NCBI GenBank assembly: GCA_934646845.1
Contig: CAKUEV010000018.1
Coordinates: 1 to 16,776, forward strand
DNA from: an uncultured Slackia sp.
GTDB taxonomy: Bacteria > Actinomycetota > Coriobacteriia > Coriobacteriales > Eggerthellaceae
DNA length: 16,776 nucleotides
Reading direction: 5' to 3'
In this document: positions 1 to 7,081 of the stretch, piece by piece
Layout: each line of letters starts with the position of its first letter
Position numbering within the stretch: the first letter of the stretch is position 1
The notes under the pieces: model-generated
The model's input: the letters and a program-made list of their open reading frames with translations, nothing else
What the model was told of the DNA's origin: nothing
Databases searched by the model: none
Made by a program: the position numbers and the translations under genes

Positions 1-60
1 CTGCTCATGGAGTACTTCGCGAAAAAGGACGCTGAGCAAGAACCTGTTAAATGCTCGTAG
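1..60 (+). CDS. C-terminal tail of an unidentified protein (partial)
   Basis: The first frame is open from the window edge and ends at the TAG at 58-60, giving 19 residues that begin LLMEYFAKKDAE. The piece is too short to assign a family. The Lys/Glu/Asp-rich end fits a soluble C-terminus. The stop codon lies inside a palindromic hairpin (42-72), so if the frame is real its last codons form the left arm of that element. It would converge on the TetR gene at 234-971. It could also be chance read-through, because only 57 coding bases are visible. Confidence 0.4.
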   Translation: MLMEYFAKKDAEQEPVKCS

Positions 61-72
61 CGTTTAGCAGGT
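42..72. repeat. 31-bp palindromic repeat, copy 1
   Basis: 14-nt arms (ACCTGTTAAATGCT at 42-55 and AGCGTTTAGCAGGT at 59-72) surround a 3-nt centre. Two pairs are G-T wobbles on this strand. It overlaps the stop codon of the upstream frame. Copies 2 and 3 are at 176-208 and 3438-3468. Here it could act as a terminator hairpin, although no clear T-run follows. The remaining bases 73-233 hold only a weak ccggcac/gtgccgg inverted repeat (76-82, 106-112) and copy 2. Confidence 0.75.
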
Positions 73-175
73 CGACCGGCACCGACCGAACCGACCGGGC
101 CGCCCGTGCCGGCCGAATCTCAGAACCCGCTCAATAACCTGTTTAACGCCCAAGTAGCTGCAAACCAATCTCCAT

Positions 176-208
176 AACCGGTTAAACGCTGCGAGCGTTT
201 AACCGGTT
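176..208. repeat. 33-bp perfect palindromic repeat, copy 2
   Basis: A perfect 15-bp stem (AACCGGTTAAACGCT at 176-190 pairs with 194-208) surrounds a GCG centre. It lies 25 bp past the end of the TetR gene, between two convergent genes. A terminator role for the minus-strand operon is plausible. The sequence is shared with 42-72 and 3438-3468. Confidence 0.85.
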
Positions 209-233
209 TGACAGATCAAGCCGACTCAAGGCG

Positions 234-971
234 TTACTGCGCCTGCAATTCCGCCTGATAGCCAGGCGCATCGGGGTGTTCGGGCCACGGCGGGGGAGCC
301 ATCACCGTCATATCGAGACGAAGCGTTTGCGCGATGAGCGTCGCGAGCTCTTCATCGGTGATGTCGGGCTTCGCCTTCATCATGCCCACAATGCCGAAAA
401 GCACCAGGCCGAACGTCTCGGGAATCAGCTGAATGTCAATGGTTCGATACGCCATGTATTCCGACACGATGTAGTTCTGAATGCAAGCGACGCTCTCGCG
501 CACAGCCCGCGTGGCAAATTGGTCGCGCATTCCCAGTTCCTCGAGCACACCGAACATGGGGCGCGGCTGCCCCGAGCTCGTATACAGCGTGCGTCGAAAT
601 GCTGCGACGCAGTTCTTCAGCTCTGAAGGCGTGTCGCCAAACGCGCGCAGCTCGTTCCACGTCGACACGCTTTCGACGATGTCTTCGAGGAAATCGTCGA
701 GCACGGCCTCGATCACGGCCTGTTTATCGGGGAAATAGTAGTACACAAGGCTGCGGGCCACGTCGGCCTTGCGAGCGATGGCCGCCATGCTCGTGGCGGC
801 CACGCCCTCGGTCTCGAACAGCTCGCGCGCCGCTTGCATAATATCGCCGGCCGTACCACCCAACCGAACGCTTTCCCTTACCTGGCGCGTGACGTGATGC
901 GGCAGGTCAGAAGCGAATTCGGGAATTGAAGCACTCTTTCGCGCCGGCACGGCGGCTCCTTCGTCTAACAT
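234..971 (-). CDS. TetR/AcrR-family transcriptional regulator
   Basis: A 245-residue protein. Its DNA-binding domain spans roughly residues 44-92 and carries the classic TetR pattern: an initial helix (MQAARELFETEG), the helix-turn-helix core TSMAAIARKADVARSLVYYY, then FPDKQAVIEAVL. The rest is a helical ligand-binding and dimerisation domain that I cannot place in a subfamily. The ATG at 971 has no good ribosome site and gives an unusually long 43-residue lead, so an internal start is possible, for example at Met45. The gene is 45 bp downstream of the second membrane-protein gene on the same strand and is probably its operon partner. Its likely job is local control of the two DUF5692-like proteins. 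The family call is secure; the target is inferred. Confidence 0.9.
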   Translation of the reverse strand: MLDEGAAVPARKSASIPEFASDLPHHVTRQVRESVRLGGTAGDIMQAARELFETEGVAATSMAAIARKADVARSLVYYYFPDKQAVIEAVLDDFLEDIVESVSTWNELRAFGDTPSELKNCVAAFRRTLYTSSGQPRPMFGVLEELGMRDQFATRAVRESVACIQNYIVSEYMAYRTIDIQLIPETFGLVLFGIVGMMKAKPDITDEELATLIAQTLRLDMTVMAPPPWPEHPDAPGYQAELQAQ

Positions 972-1016
972 AGGGCCGCCGCACCAAACGCGATGCGCGC
1001 CCCCGAAGCACGCAGA

Positions 1017-1976
1017 TTAGCGATTTTCCTCAACGACCTCTTGATAATTCTTAGTGTCATTATAGAGCTCGTCTTTCAGCGGGTTAAGCTTGCGCGCGCG
1101 AATTCGATGGAGCTGGTAGGCTGCAAGCGCCACGTTAGAGATAAGCGCAATCAGGCTCACGACGAAAAACGCGGTGGGATTGTGCGTTGTGGGGATTTCC
1201 GCAAACGTATAGAACTGCGGAAGCGCCATGGCGAGCATCGCATAAAGGGCGAGCGTTTGCGCGCGATGCTGTAGCCACGCGCCACGCTTCGTGAAGAACG
1301 TGGGCACGGTGCAAGCAATGAGCAGCGCCAGACCCGTGTACGTGGAATGGTCGGACATGCAGTTATACGTGTACGCGAAATTCCACAGGTCATAAGCGAT
1401 AATCCACATCCACAGCATGTCGGGCCAAATCATGTCGCGCGATTTGTCCTTCGAGATAAAAATGCCGAACCAGCCGCAAATGGTGATGATGTTCAAAATG
1501 CCGGCAATCGCGTTCATAATGTTCCAGGGGCCGGAAATCATCCACACATGATCGACGATAGCGCCGTCCCACAGCCCATAGGCATACATCTGAACGTCGC
1601 GCACGACAGCTTCGCAAATATTGATTGCCAAAATAAGCGGCGGGAAGCACAGCGCCCATCGCTTCTCATACAAATGATGCTCGCGCCCGTCGGCGCCGCG
1701 CCATTTCACGAATCGCAGCGCCATAAAACCAACGCACCCAGCCAAAGCCGAATATGTTTTGGCCCAGTTGAACCAGTTGCCCGTGCCATACTCGTTGCCA
1801 GGCGCGGCGGTGTGGGGCCATACGAAAATCGTGAACACGACGGGCGCGACCACGAACAGCGCGACGCCGCCCCATACGCTCGTACGACCAAATTCGTTGA
1901 ACGCCATAAGGGCGAACACGACGAACAGCCATATTGCCCACACCATAGGGTCAGATGCTTGATACAGAATGCCCAT
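1017..1976 (-). CDS. Multi-pass membrane protein, DUF5692-like (paralog B)
   Basis: A 319-residue protein with about eight or nine hydrophobic segments and no signal peptide. It starts at ATG 1976 behind a perfect AAGGAGG ribosome site. Motifs shared with the neighbouring paralog are FVWPHTA (N-terminal third), W-x2-KTYS-x-LAG, a PP-hydrophobic-AINI segment, GPWN-x-MN-x-IAGILN, a Trp/Tyr-rich DLWNFAYTYN block, FF-x-KRGA, and a C-terminal NP-x-K-x-ELY. The aromatic, Asp- and Asn-rich intramembrane blocks suggest a bound ligand or transported substrate, but no function is known to me. I believe it is DUF5692, from memory of the family. It lies 75 bp downstream of paralog A and 45 bp upstream of a TetR gene, so the three probably form one transcript. 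Confidence 0.8.
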   Translation of the reverse strand: MGILYQASDPMVWAIWLFVVFALMAFNEFGRTSVWGGVALFVVAPVVFTIFVWPHTAAPGNEYGTGNWFNWAKTYSALAGCVGFMALRFVKWRGADGREHHLYEKRWALCFPPLILAINICEAVVRDVQMYAYGLWDGAIVDHVWMISGPWNIMNAIAGILNIITICGWFGIFISKDKSRDMIWPDMLWMWIIAYDLWNFAYTYNCMSDHSTYTGLALLIACTVPTFFTKRGAWLQHRAQTLALYAMLAMALPQFYTFAEIPTTHNPTAFFVVSLIALISNVALAAYQLHRIRARKLNPLKDELYNDTKNYQEVVEENR

Positions 1977-2051
1977 GGGCTTCCTCCTTGAATCGAACGA
2001 CGCGCCGCCGCAGCCCTATGGAACGGCACGGCGACGCGTAAACTCCCTGCG

Positions 2052-3074
2052 CTAGGGGCGCTCAACCATAGTTTTCACGCGGCCCTTTTCATCCCACGCA
2101 GCAGCGTAGCCGAACTCCTCCAGGTTGGCCAAAGCGGCCTCGCGCTGACCTTCCGGAACGTCGATGCTTTCGAGGTATACCCGACGGAAGCCCGGGTTGT
2201 CGATATAAAGCTCTTGCTTGAAGGGGTTGCGCTTCTTCCCGAAAATCGTATAGGCCTGATAGACGAACACGCACACGTTGAAGATGAGCGCGATAGCCGA
2301 AATGGTCATATGCGCCGCGGGGTTGTTCGTTGAATGCACCACGCACGCCGGGTGCAGGAAGAACCACGGCACCGTCATGGTCACAATCATGTTCACGGCA
2401 AGCGTACGAACGCGATGCTGGGCATAGGCGCCGCGCTTAATGAAGAACGCGGGAATCGTGCACGCCGCCAGAAGCACCAAGCCGCAATACATGGAGCGGT
2501 CGGAAACGCTGTTGTAGGTATAAGCGAAGTTCCACAGGTCGTAGCCAATGATCCAGAACCACAGCTGATCGGGCCAGACGTAGTCTTTCTTCTTGCCGCG
2601 ACTAACGATAATTCCGAAGAAACCGCAGATGCACAACGCGTTCAGAATGCCCGCGATGCCGTTCATCACGTTCCACGGGCCGCCGACCACCATATACCCG
2701 TCCACGATGCCGTTGACGCCCGTGAGCTGGAAGTCGCGAATGCATGCTTCAAGAATATTGATGGCGAAAATGATGGGCGGAATGCACACGATATATTTCT
2801 TCTGGAAAGCGGGGAAGTACACGATGAGCCATCCAAGAATCGCACCCGCGAGACACGAATACGTTTTCACCCACTGGAACCACGTGCCCGCGCCCGTGCC
2901 TTCGACGGCGGTATGGGGCCAAACGAAAATGGTCAAGGCGAGCGGCAGCGCAATGAAGATTGCGGCGCCGACCCATTTGTTGAGGCGAGAGAGTTCGTTC
3001 ATGCCAATCAGAAATACCAGATAGAGCAGAACGCTCACAATCGCCGTCGCCGAAAGCGGCTCGTAGAAGAACAT
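2052..3074 (-). CDS. Multi-pass membrane protein, DUF5692-like (paralog A)
   Basis: A 340-residue paralog of the downstream protein, collinear along its whole length with the same blocks: FVWPHTA, W-x2-VKTYSCLAG, IPPIIFAINILEA, GPWNVMNGIAGILN, GYDLWNFAYTYN, FFIKRGA and NPFKQELY. It has a longer, charged C-terminal tail (about 35 residues) that paralog B lacks. The start is the ATG at 3074, preceded by a GGGAAAGGGG ribosome site. The frame stays open to 3521, but that extension has no membrane character and no ribosome site. It is the first gene of the apparent operon (paralog A, paralog B, tetR). Two diverged copies side by side suggest a heterodimeric membrane complex or two related substrates. 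That is inference. Confidence 0.82.
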   Translation of the reverse strand: MFFYEPLSATAIVSVLLYLVFLIGMNELSRLNKWVGAAIFIALPLALTIFVWPHTAVEGTGAGTWFQWVKTYSCLAGAILGWLIVYFPAFQKKYIVCIPPIIFAINILEACIRDFQLTGVNGIVDGYMVVGGPWNVMNGIAGILNALCICGFFGIIVSRGKKKDYVWPDQLWFWIIGYDLWNFAYTYNSVSDRSMYCGLVLLAACTIPAFFIKRGAYAQHRVRTLAVNMIVTMTVPWFFLHPACVVHSTNNPAAHMTISAIALIFNVCVFVYQAYTIFGKKRNPFKQELYIDNPGFRRVYLESIDVPEGQREAALANLEEFGYAAAWDEKGRVKTMVERP

Positions 3075-3194
3075 GACGGTTCCCCTTTCCCTCTTGTGTG
3101 CTTGCGAACCGCCTCGAGGGGCCGTATCCCCAACGGACCTCGATTGCAGGGGTTCGCTTCTTGCCCGCAGTGTAACAAGGGGATTTTTCGTTGG

Positions 3195-3222
3195 TTTGAC
3201 GTTTCTTGGTTGATTCGTCAAA
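3195..3222. promoter_or_regulatory. Inverted repeat upstream of the membrane-protein operon
   Basis: TTTGACG (3195-3201) and CGTCAAA (3216-3222) form a perfect 7-bp inverted repeat with a 14-nt gap, about 120-150 bp upstream of ATG 3074. On the minus strand the outer arm contains TTGACG, a good -35 hexamer, but no convincing -10 follows at 17 bp. It may be an operator for the TetR at the end of the operon. The rest of the 3075-3502 gap has no gene I can support; it holds palindrome copy 3. Confidence 0.3.
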
Positions 3223-3437
3223 GCAAAGGCAGGGAGATTCGGTTGGGGGCTTTGGTTTCCCGTTCCACGCCGACGCACACGATGTTCCGTGACGCAATCC
3301 AATATCGCCGCACGTGCCGCAAGGCCGCTAACGGGAAAGAACGATTTCCCCGCAGGCACGCATGATAAGCTGGTTCCTCGGCTGCTGCATCCGGTTAACC
3401 CAGCGCCGAAGCAATCGGAACCGAACAGAACCCCAAA

Positions 3438-3468
3438 ACTTGTTAAACGCTCCGAGCATTTAACAGGT
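3438..3468. repeat. 31-bp palindromic repeat, copy 3
   Basis: Arms ACTTGTTAAACGCT (3438-3451) and AGCATTTAACAGGT (3455-3468) flank CCG. It has one wobble and one mismatch relative to a perfect stem. Unlike copies 1 and 2 it sits between divergent genes, 34 bp upstream of the ATG at 3503, where a terminator makes little sense. That points to a repeated element or a binding site rather than a dedicated terminator. Confidence 0.75.
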
Positions 3469-3502
3469 CGTCGCAACAACGAAAGAAATAAGGCATCATC
3501 CC

Positions 3503-3961
3503 ATGGAATTTCCCAAGGCAAAAAAGATGGCGAAGCGCACGATCGACCTCGTGCACCTTACGGCCGCATCCGTATGGCTCGGAGGATTCGCCGTGCTTTT
3601 CGCGCTCAGCCTCGATGGCGGCGCCTCGCTTGGGCTATCCTGCGCTGACACACAGCTCACTATCGAAGCATTCCGTCAGATAATCATCGTGCCATGCATC
3701 CCATTCCTTATGGCGACGGCCGTGCTGTACGGCATCTCAACACCATGGGGTTTCGCGAAACACGGTTGGGTCGTCGCGAAATGGGCGCTCAGCGTGGCAG
3801 TTATCGTGGGCTTCGCGATTTTGCCGCACACAGCGGCATCGGTCGGTGCGGCGCTCGCGTGTGTAATCGCGCTCTTCGCGATTTCCGTCTATAAGCCTGG
3901 CGTGAAGAAGTCGAAGGCAAAAAACGGGAAAGCGAAGGCAGGGAAAGCAACCAACGCGTAG
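3503..3961 (+). CDS. Small integral membrane protein of unknown function
   Basis: A 152-residue protein with four predicted transmembrane segments: about residues 14-38, 58-78, 84-104 and 108-126. It ends in a Lys/Ala-rich basic tail (KKSKAKNGKAKAGKA). The first segment, LVHLTAASVWLGG, has the His/Trp/Gly pattern of small CopD/DUF2269-like membrane proteins, where the His can bind a metal or heme; this similarity is weak. The ATG at 3503 has a poor ribosome site. Met9 at 3527, behind AAGGCAAAAAAG, is an alternative start. The gene stands alone: it diverges from the membrane-protein operon and converges on the TetR gene at 4021-4683. Confidence 0.7.
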   Translation: MEFPKAKKMAKRTIDLVHLTAASVWLGGFAVLFALSLDGGASLGLSCADTQLTIEAFRQIIIVPCIPFLMATAVLYGISTPWGFAKHGWVVAKWALSVAVIVGFAILPHTAASVGAALACVIALFAISVYKPGVKKSKAKNGKAKAGKATNA

Positions 3962-4020
3962 GCAGAACGTATTCGCAATGAAAGCAGGACAGTCCTTCAG
4001 CGCCGGGGCGCCTATGCAGC

Positions 4021-4683
4021 CTATTCCTCGGGCGTGCGCCACTCGCAAGGGTCGGGCGCCGAAAGGGCGCGAATGCCTGCGATAATAATCTCGATGCCAT
4101 CATGAAACGCCTGGTCAGAATAGGCACCCTCAACGGTTTCCACCCACTCTGGCACATCGGCGGGAATCTTGATTTCGTCATCGTGAAGTGCATTGATCAT
4201 ATGCACTTCGTTAATCACGAACCCGCTGAGGAACGCATCGATAATGCGCCAGAAGCGTTCGAGCACTTCTTGGGGAATGCCCTGATCGTGATGCAGCTTT
4301 TGCACGCTTTCGGTATGGGCTCGCAAGGCGGGGGAAAGCGCCGTGACTTTGATGTTGAACAGGCATGCGCGCGCATGGCGAACATGCATCGCGCGAATTG
4401 AGGCGGTTGTCCTTCGCACGGTGTCGTCCCAGCGCTCGCCCGGAATGGGAGACGTATCTACCTCGGAAAACGCCAAGGCAAACGCACCTTGCTGAATATC
4501 CCCGATCGAGGCGCAATGGCGATAAAGCGCCATTGGGGTCTTCCCGAGCGCCGCGGCGATTTTTCGCGCAGACGCGTTCTCGATACCTTCTTCGTCGGCA
4601 ATCTCAAGCGCCTTCGCATAAATAATCTCGGGCGTGAGCGGGGCAGACGCCTCGCCGTTTTCTGTGCTCGTTACAGTCGCCAT
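4021..4683 (-). CDS. TetR-family repressor, divergent to the flavin reductase
   Basis: A 220-residue protein with a TetR N-terminal domain at about residues 18-65. It shows AKALEIADEEGIENASARKIAAALGKTPMALYRH in the usual helix order, here named by its ends only as residues 23-56. The remaining helices form the ligand-binding domain. ATG 4683 is preceded by GAGGA at good spacing. It is transcribed away from the flavin reductase gene (ATG 4860) with 176 bp between them. This is the usual arrangement for a repressor that controls its neighbour, and two matching dyads overlap that neighbour's promoter. The inducer is probably the reductase substrate or a related molecule. The family is sure; the target is a strong inference. 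Confidence 0.9.
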   Translation of the reverse strand: MATVTSTENGEASAPLTPEIIYAKALEIADEEGIENASARKIAAALGKTPMALYRHCASIGDIQQGAFALAFSEVDTSPIPGERWDDTVRRTTASIRAMHVRHARACLFNIKVTALSPALRAHTESVQKLHHDQGIPQEVLERFWRIIDAFLSGFVINEVHMINALHDDEIKIPADVPEWVETVEGAYSDQAFHDGIEIIIAGIRALSAPDPCEWRTPEE

Positions 4684-4772
4684 TATTCCTCAACGCCTTA
4701 TGTCGGGGACCACTTGACAAGCGATAGTAGCACCTATGCGCGCTCGACCAGGACTCAATCGAAAAAACCCTA

Positions 4773-4801
4773 TTGCTTCCATTACGTCTACGGCGTATAC
4801 T
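4773..4801 (+). promoter_or_regulatory. Promoter of the flavin reductase gene
   Basis: The -35 box TTGCTT (4773-4778) and -10 box TATACT (4796-4801) are separated by exactly 17 bp. Transcription would begin near 4807-4809, about 50 bp upstream of ATG 4860. The ribosome site GGGAGGA is at 4848-4854. The call is by eye from consensus. Confidence 0.65.
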
Positions 4802-4827
4802 ACACCTCGCAGGTCTACATTGTAGAC
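4786..4827. promoter_or_regulatory. Two tandem TetR-type operators
   Basis: Site 1 is GTCTAC-GGC-GTATAC (4786-4800) and site 2 is GTCTAC-ATT-GTAGAC (4813-4827). Site 2 is a perfect 6-bp dyad; site 1 has one mismatch. Their centres are 27 bp apart. Site 1 covers the spacer and most of the -10 box and site 2 covers the first transcribed bases, so a bound repressor would block RNA polymerase. The protein at 4021-4683 is the obvious candidate. A half-like TTCTACAA follows at 4839. Confidence 0.6.
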
Positions 4828-4859
4828 ATTGAAGGGAATTCTACAAGGGAGGAATTCAG

Positions 4860-6842
4860 ATGAACGAGAACAATGAGGTCAAGGGCGCCTTCACACGTCG
4901 TAACTTCATGAAGGGCGCATTGGCTGCCGCAGCCGCCATGGGCGTCGGCGCCGTCGCTTCCGGCTGCGCGCCTGCGGGCGACAGCGGCAAGAAAAGCGCT
5001 GCCACCACGGCCGAAAGCACCGCTACCGCCGACTACCAGAACATCTACAAAGACGGCGTGAGCCTTATGCCTTCGCGCAAAGCTCCTTGCCCCGGCCCCC
5101 GCGGCCCGGTCGCATTCGAGTCGCGCGAAATCGCCGCGAGCGAAATCAAGCGCACCGAAGACTTCGACGTCGTCGTCGTTGGCGCTGGCGTCGGCGGCCT
5201 GATCGCTGGCCTGAAGGCAGCCGACCTGGGCGCGAACGTGCTTATTCTTGAGAAGATGACCCGCGGCCGCGGCTGCTTCGAGTGCTTCGGCGCCGTGAAC
5301 GCGAAGTGCCAGGAAGGCACCGAGATTGACAAGACCGCGTTGCTCGACGAAATTTATCGCTCCGCGTACTACCGCACGCGCCCTGAGCCCGCGCGCGTCT
5401 ACGCCGACCGCTCGGGCGAGGCCACCGATTTCTGGCAGGAAATGCTCGACAAGGGCGCCAACGGCTTTGTGATCACCAAGGTTGAGCAGCAGCCGTCCAC
5501 CTCTGGCTTCCCGGCAACCACGCCCCTCATCGACACCGAGCTCGGCTTCTACGATTCCCCGGCTCTGCCGCCCGATGCCGGCGTTCGTTCCGGCCTTTCC
5601 GGCGTGTACGTCTGCCTCGAAATGCAAGACGTCGCCAAAACCGCTTACGACACCGTTGACCTGCGCTTCTCCACGCCTGCGGTGCAGCTTACGACCGCTT
5701 CCGACGGCAGCGTGACCGGCGTTATCGCCCGCGACGCCGATGGCTACTTCCAGGCTAACGCGAGCAAGGGCGTCATTCTCGCCACGGGCGGCTACGATGC
5801 CAACCCCGAGATGATGCAGGCCTGGACGCGCGTCGAAGATTACGCATATTCCAGCTGGTGGAACCCTGCATGGGGCACCACGGGCGATGGCCATATGATG
5901 GGCCTGGCGATTGGCGCGCAAATGGACCCCATTCCGCACCCCGTCATGAACTTCCGTTGGGGCACCCCCGACTCGTTCGCCGACTTCCGCACCTGGACCG
6001 CAATTTACCTCGGCATCCTCGTCAACGGCCGCGGCAAGCGTTTCGTTCGCGAAGACGCTCCGTTCCAGGTTGTCTCCAACGCTCAGAATGCCCAGCCCGG
6101 CTACGGCAAGAACTGCTGGTACATCTTCGATGAAGGCATGATCATGGGCATGGAAGATGCCATTGACGAGTTCGAGCAGAAGGGCTGGCTGTTCGAGGGC
6201 GCTTCCGTCGAGGAGCTCGCCAACGCCGCTGGCATCGACGCGGAAGGCCTGAAGGCCGAGATCGATCGTTACATGGCGTTCTACATGGCCGGCAAAGATG
6301 AAGACTTCGGTCGCGACGTGAAGATGACCGCGCCGTTTACCGGCGGTCGCCTGTTCGCCTTCACCACGAACTCGAACATCCTCGCTACCGTGGGTGGCCT
6401 GTGCATCGACGAGAACTGCAGCGTTCTCGACGTGAACGACAATCCCATCAAGGGCCTGTTCGCATGCGGCAACGCTTCCGGCAGCTTCTTCAGCGGCAAC
6501 TACCCGCGCCACATTCCTGGTACCTCGGTCGGCCGCGCCGTAACCTTCGGCTACGTGGCTGCCGAAAGCGCCGTGAACGGCACGCTGGGCAAGGGCGCCA
6601 AGATCGACGGCAACGCTCCTGAGCTGGCTGTGTATGGCGAAGGCGATCCCGTGACCGAAGACCAGCGCAAGTCGTTCGAGAGCATGGGCGTTTGGGATCC
6701 GTACAACCCGATTCACGGCTCGAGCCTCGACTACACCCCCGAGCAGCTCGGCGGCATCCCCGACGCATGCGACAACTGCCACGAGTACGCTCAGGGCAAG
6801 CCCACCGTTGGCGATGGCATGACCTGGAAAGCCGACAAATAG
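4860..6842 (+). CDS. Tat-exported FAD-dependent reductase lipoprotein (fumarate reductase superfamily)
   Basis: A 660-residue protein. A twin-arginine signal (TRRNFMKG, Arg13-Arg14) leads into a lipobox (ASG-Cys36), so it should be exported folded and lipid-anchored outside the membrane. Residues 37-100 are a low-complexity linker. The FAD-binding fold starts at GAGVGG (108-113) with Glu131 for the ribose. TTGDGHMMG and GKRF (392-395) are family blocks. It likely takes electrons from a quinol or cytochrome partner to reduce an organic acceptor. The fumarate-type residues are missing: the usual HHTMGG is ILATVGG (507-513) and no TRD follows GKRF, so the acceptor is unlikely to be fumarate. NYPRHIPGTSVGRAVTFG (547-564) lies near the presumed active site. 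A CxxCH motif (637-641) sits at the C-terminus. The start is supported by GGGAGGA at 4848-4854. Confidence 0.92.
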   Translation: MNENNEVKGAFTRRNFMKGALAAAAAMGVGAVASGCAPAGDSGKKSAATTAESTATADYQNIYKDGVSLMPSRKAPCPGPRGPVAFESREIAASEIKRTEDFDVVVVGAGVGGLIAGLKAADLGANVLILEKMTRGRGCFECFGAVNAKCQEGTEIDKTALLDEIYRSAYYRTRPEPARVYADRSGEATDFWQEMLDKGANGFVITKVEQQPSTSGFPATTPLIDTELGFYDSPALPPDAGVRSGLSGVYVCLEMQDVAKTAYDTVDLRFSTPAVQLTTASDGSVTGVIARDADGYFQANASKGVILATGGYDANPEMMQAWTRVEDYAYSSWWNPAWGTTGDGHMMGLAIGAQMDPIPHPVMNFRWGTPDSFADFRTWTAIYLGILVNGRGKRFVREDAPFQVVSNAQNAQPGYGKNCWYIFDEGMIMGMEDAIDEFEQKGWLFEGASVEELANAAGIDAEGLKAEIDRYMAFYMAGKDEDFGRDVKMTAPFTGGRLFAFTTNSNILATVGGLCIDENCSVLDVNDNPIKGLFACGNASGSFFSGNYPRHIPGTSVGRAVTFGYVAAESAVNGTLGKGAKIDGNAPELAVYGEGDPVTEDQRKSFESMGVWDPYNPIHGSSLDYTPEQLGGIPDACDNCHEYAQGKPTVGDGMTWKADK

Positions 6843-6954
6843 TCGCTTGCTGAACTAACCCCTCCAAACCCCTCTTTAAACCCCTCCCAAGGGCCGAACG
6901 ATTCGGGCGGCGCCTCGCTTGCTGGGGCGCGGCCCAATGAAACCTAGGCCAGCC

Positions 6955-6990
6955 AAAAGCCGACTCTGAATTTCCCCAGGGTCGGCTTTT
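6955..6990. terminator. Bidirectional intrinsic terminator
   Basis: 14-nt arms AAAAGCCGACTCTG (6955-6968) and CAGGGTCGGCTTTT (6977-6990) surround an 8-nt loop, with a single wobble. An A-run on one side and a T-run on the other allow use on both strands. It lies between the flavin reductase gene and the convergent MerR gene. The rest of 6843-7081 has no gene. Confidence 0.85.
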
Positions 6991-7081
6991 CGGTTTGAAC
7001 GGGAAGAAACCAGAGCTCGCAGGGAATGGAGGTGGGAGAGAAAGGCGCGCGTTCAGACGGCGCGTTCGACTCTGAGCGACT

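Noticed and set aside
902..915. 14-mer CAGGTCAGAAGCGA shared with the core of the first inverted-repeat element
   Set aside because: It lies in the TetR coding sequence, and one such match is expected by chance in a window this size.
2334..3365. 343-codon + strand open frame opposite paralog A
   Set aside because: His/Arg/Asn-rich shadow of a membrane protein gene; no ribosome site.
3075..3521. N-terminal extension of paralog A by 149 codons
   Set aside because: No membrane or domain character and no ribosome site, while ATG 3074 has a strong one and aligns with paralog B.
4815..6782. 655-codon open frame on the minus strand opposite the flavin reductase
   Set aside because: Ala/Val/Gly-rich composition with no domain, and the + strand frame has a clear signal peptide and FAD motifs. 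It is a shadow of GC-rich coding.
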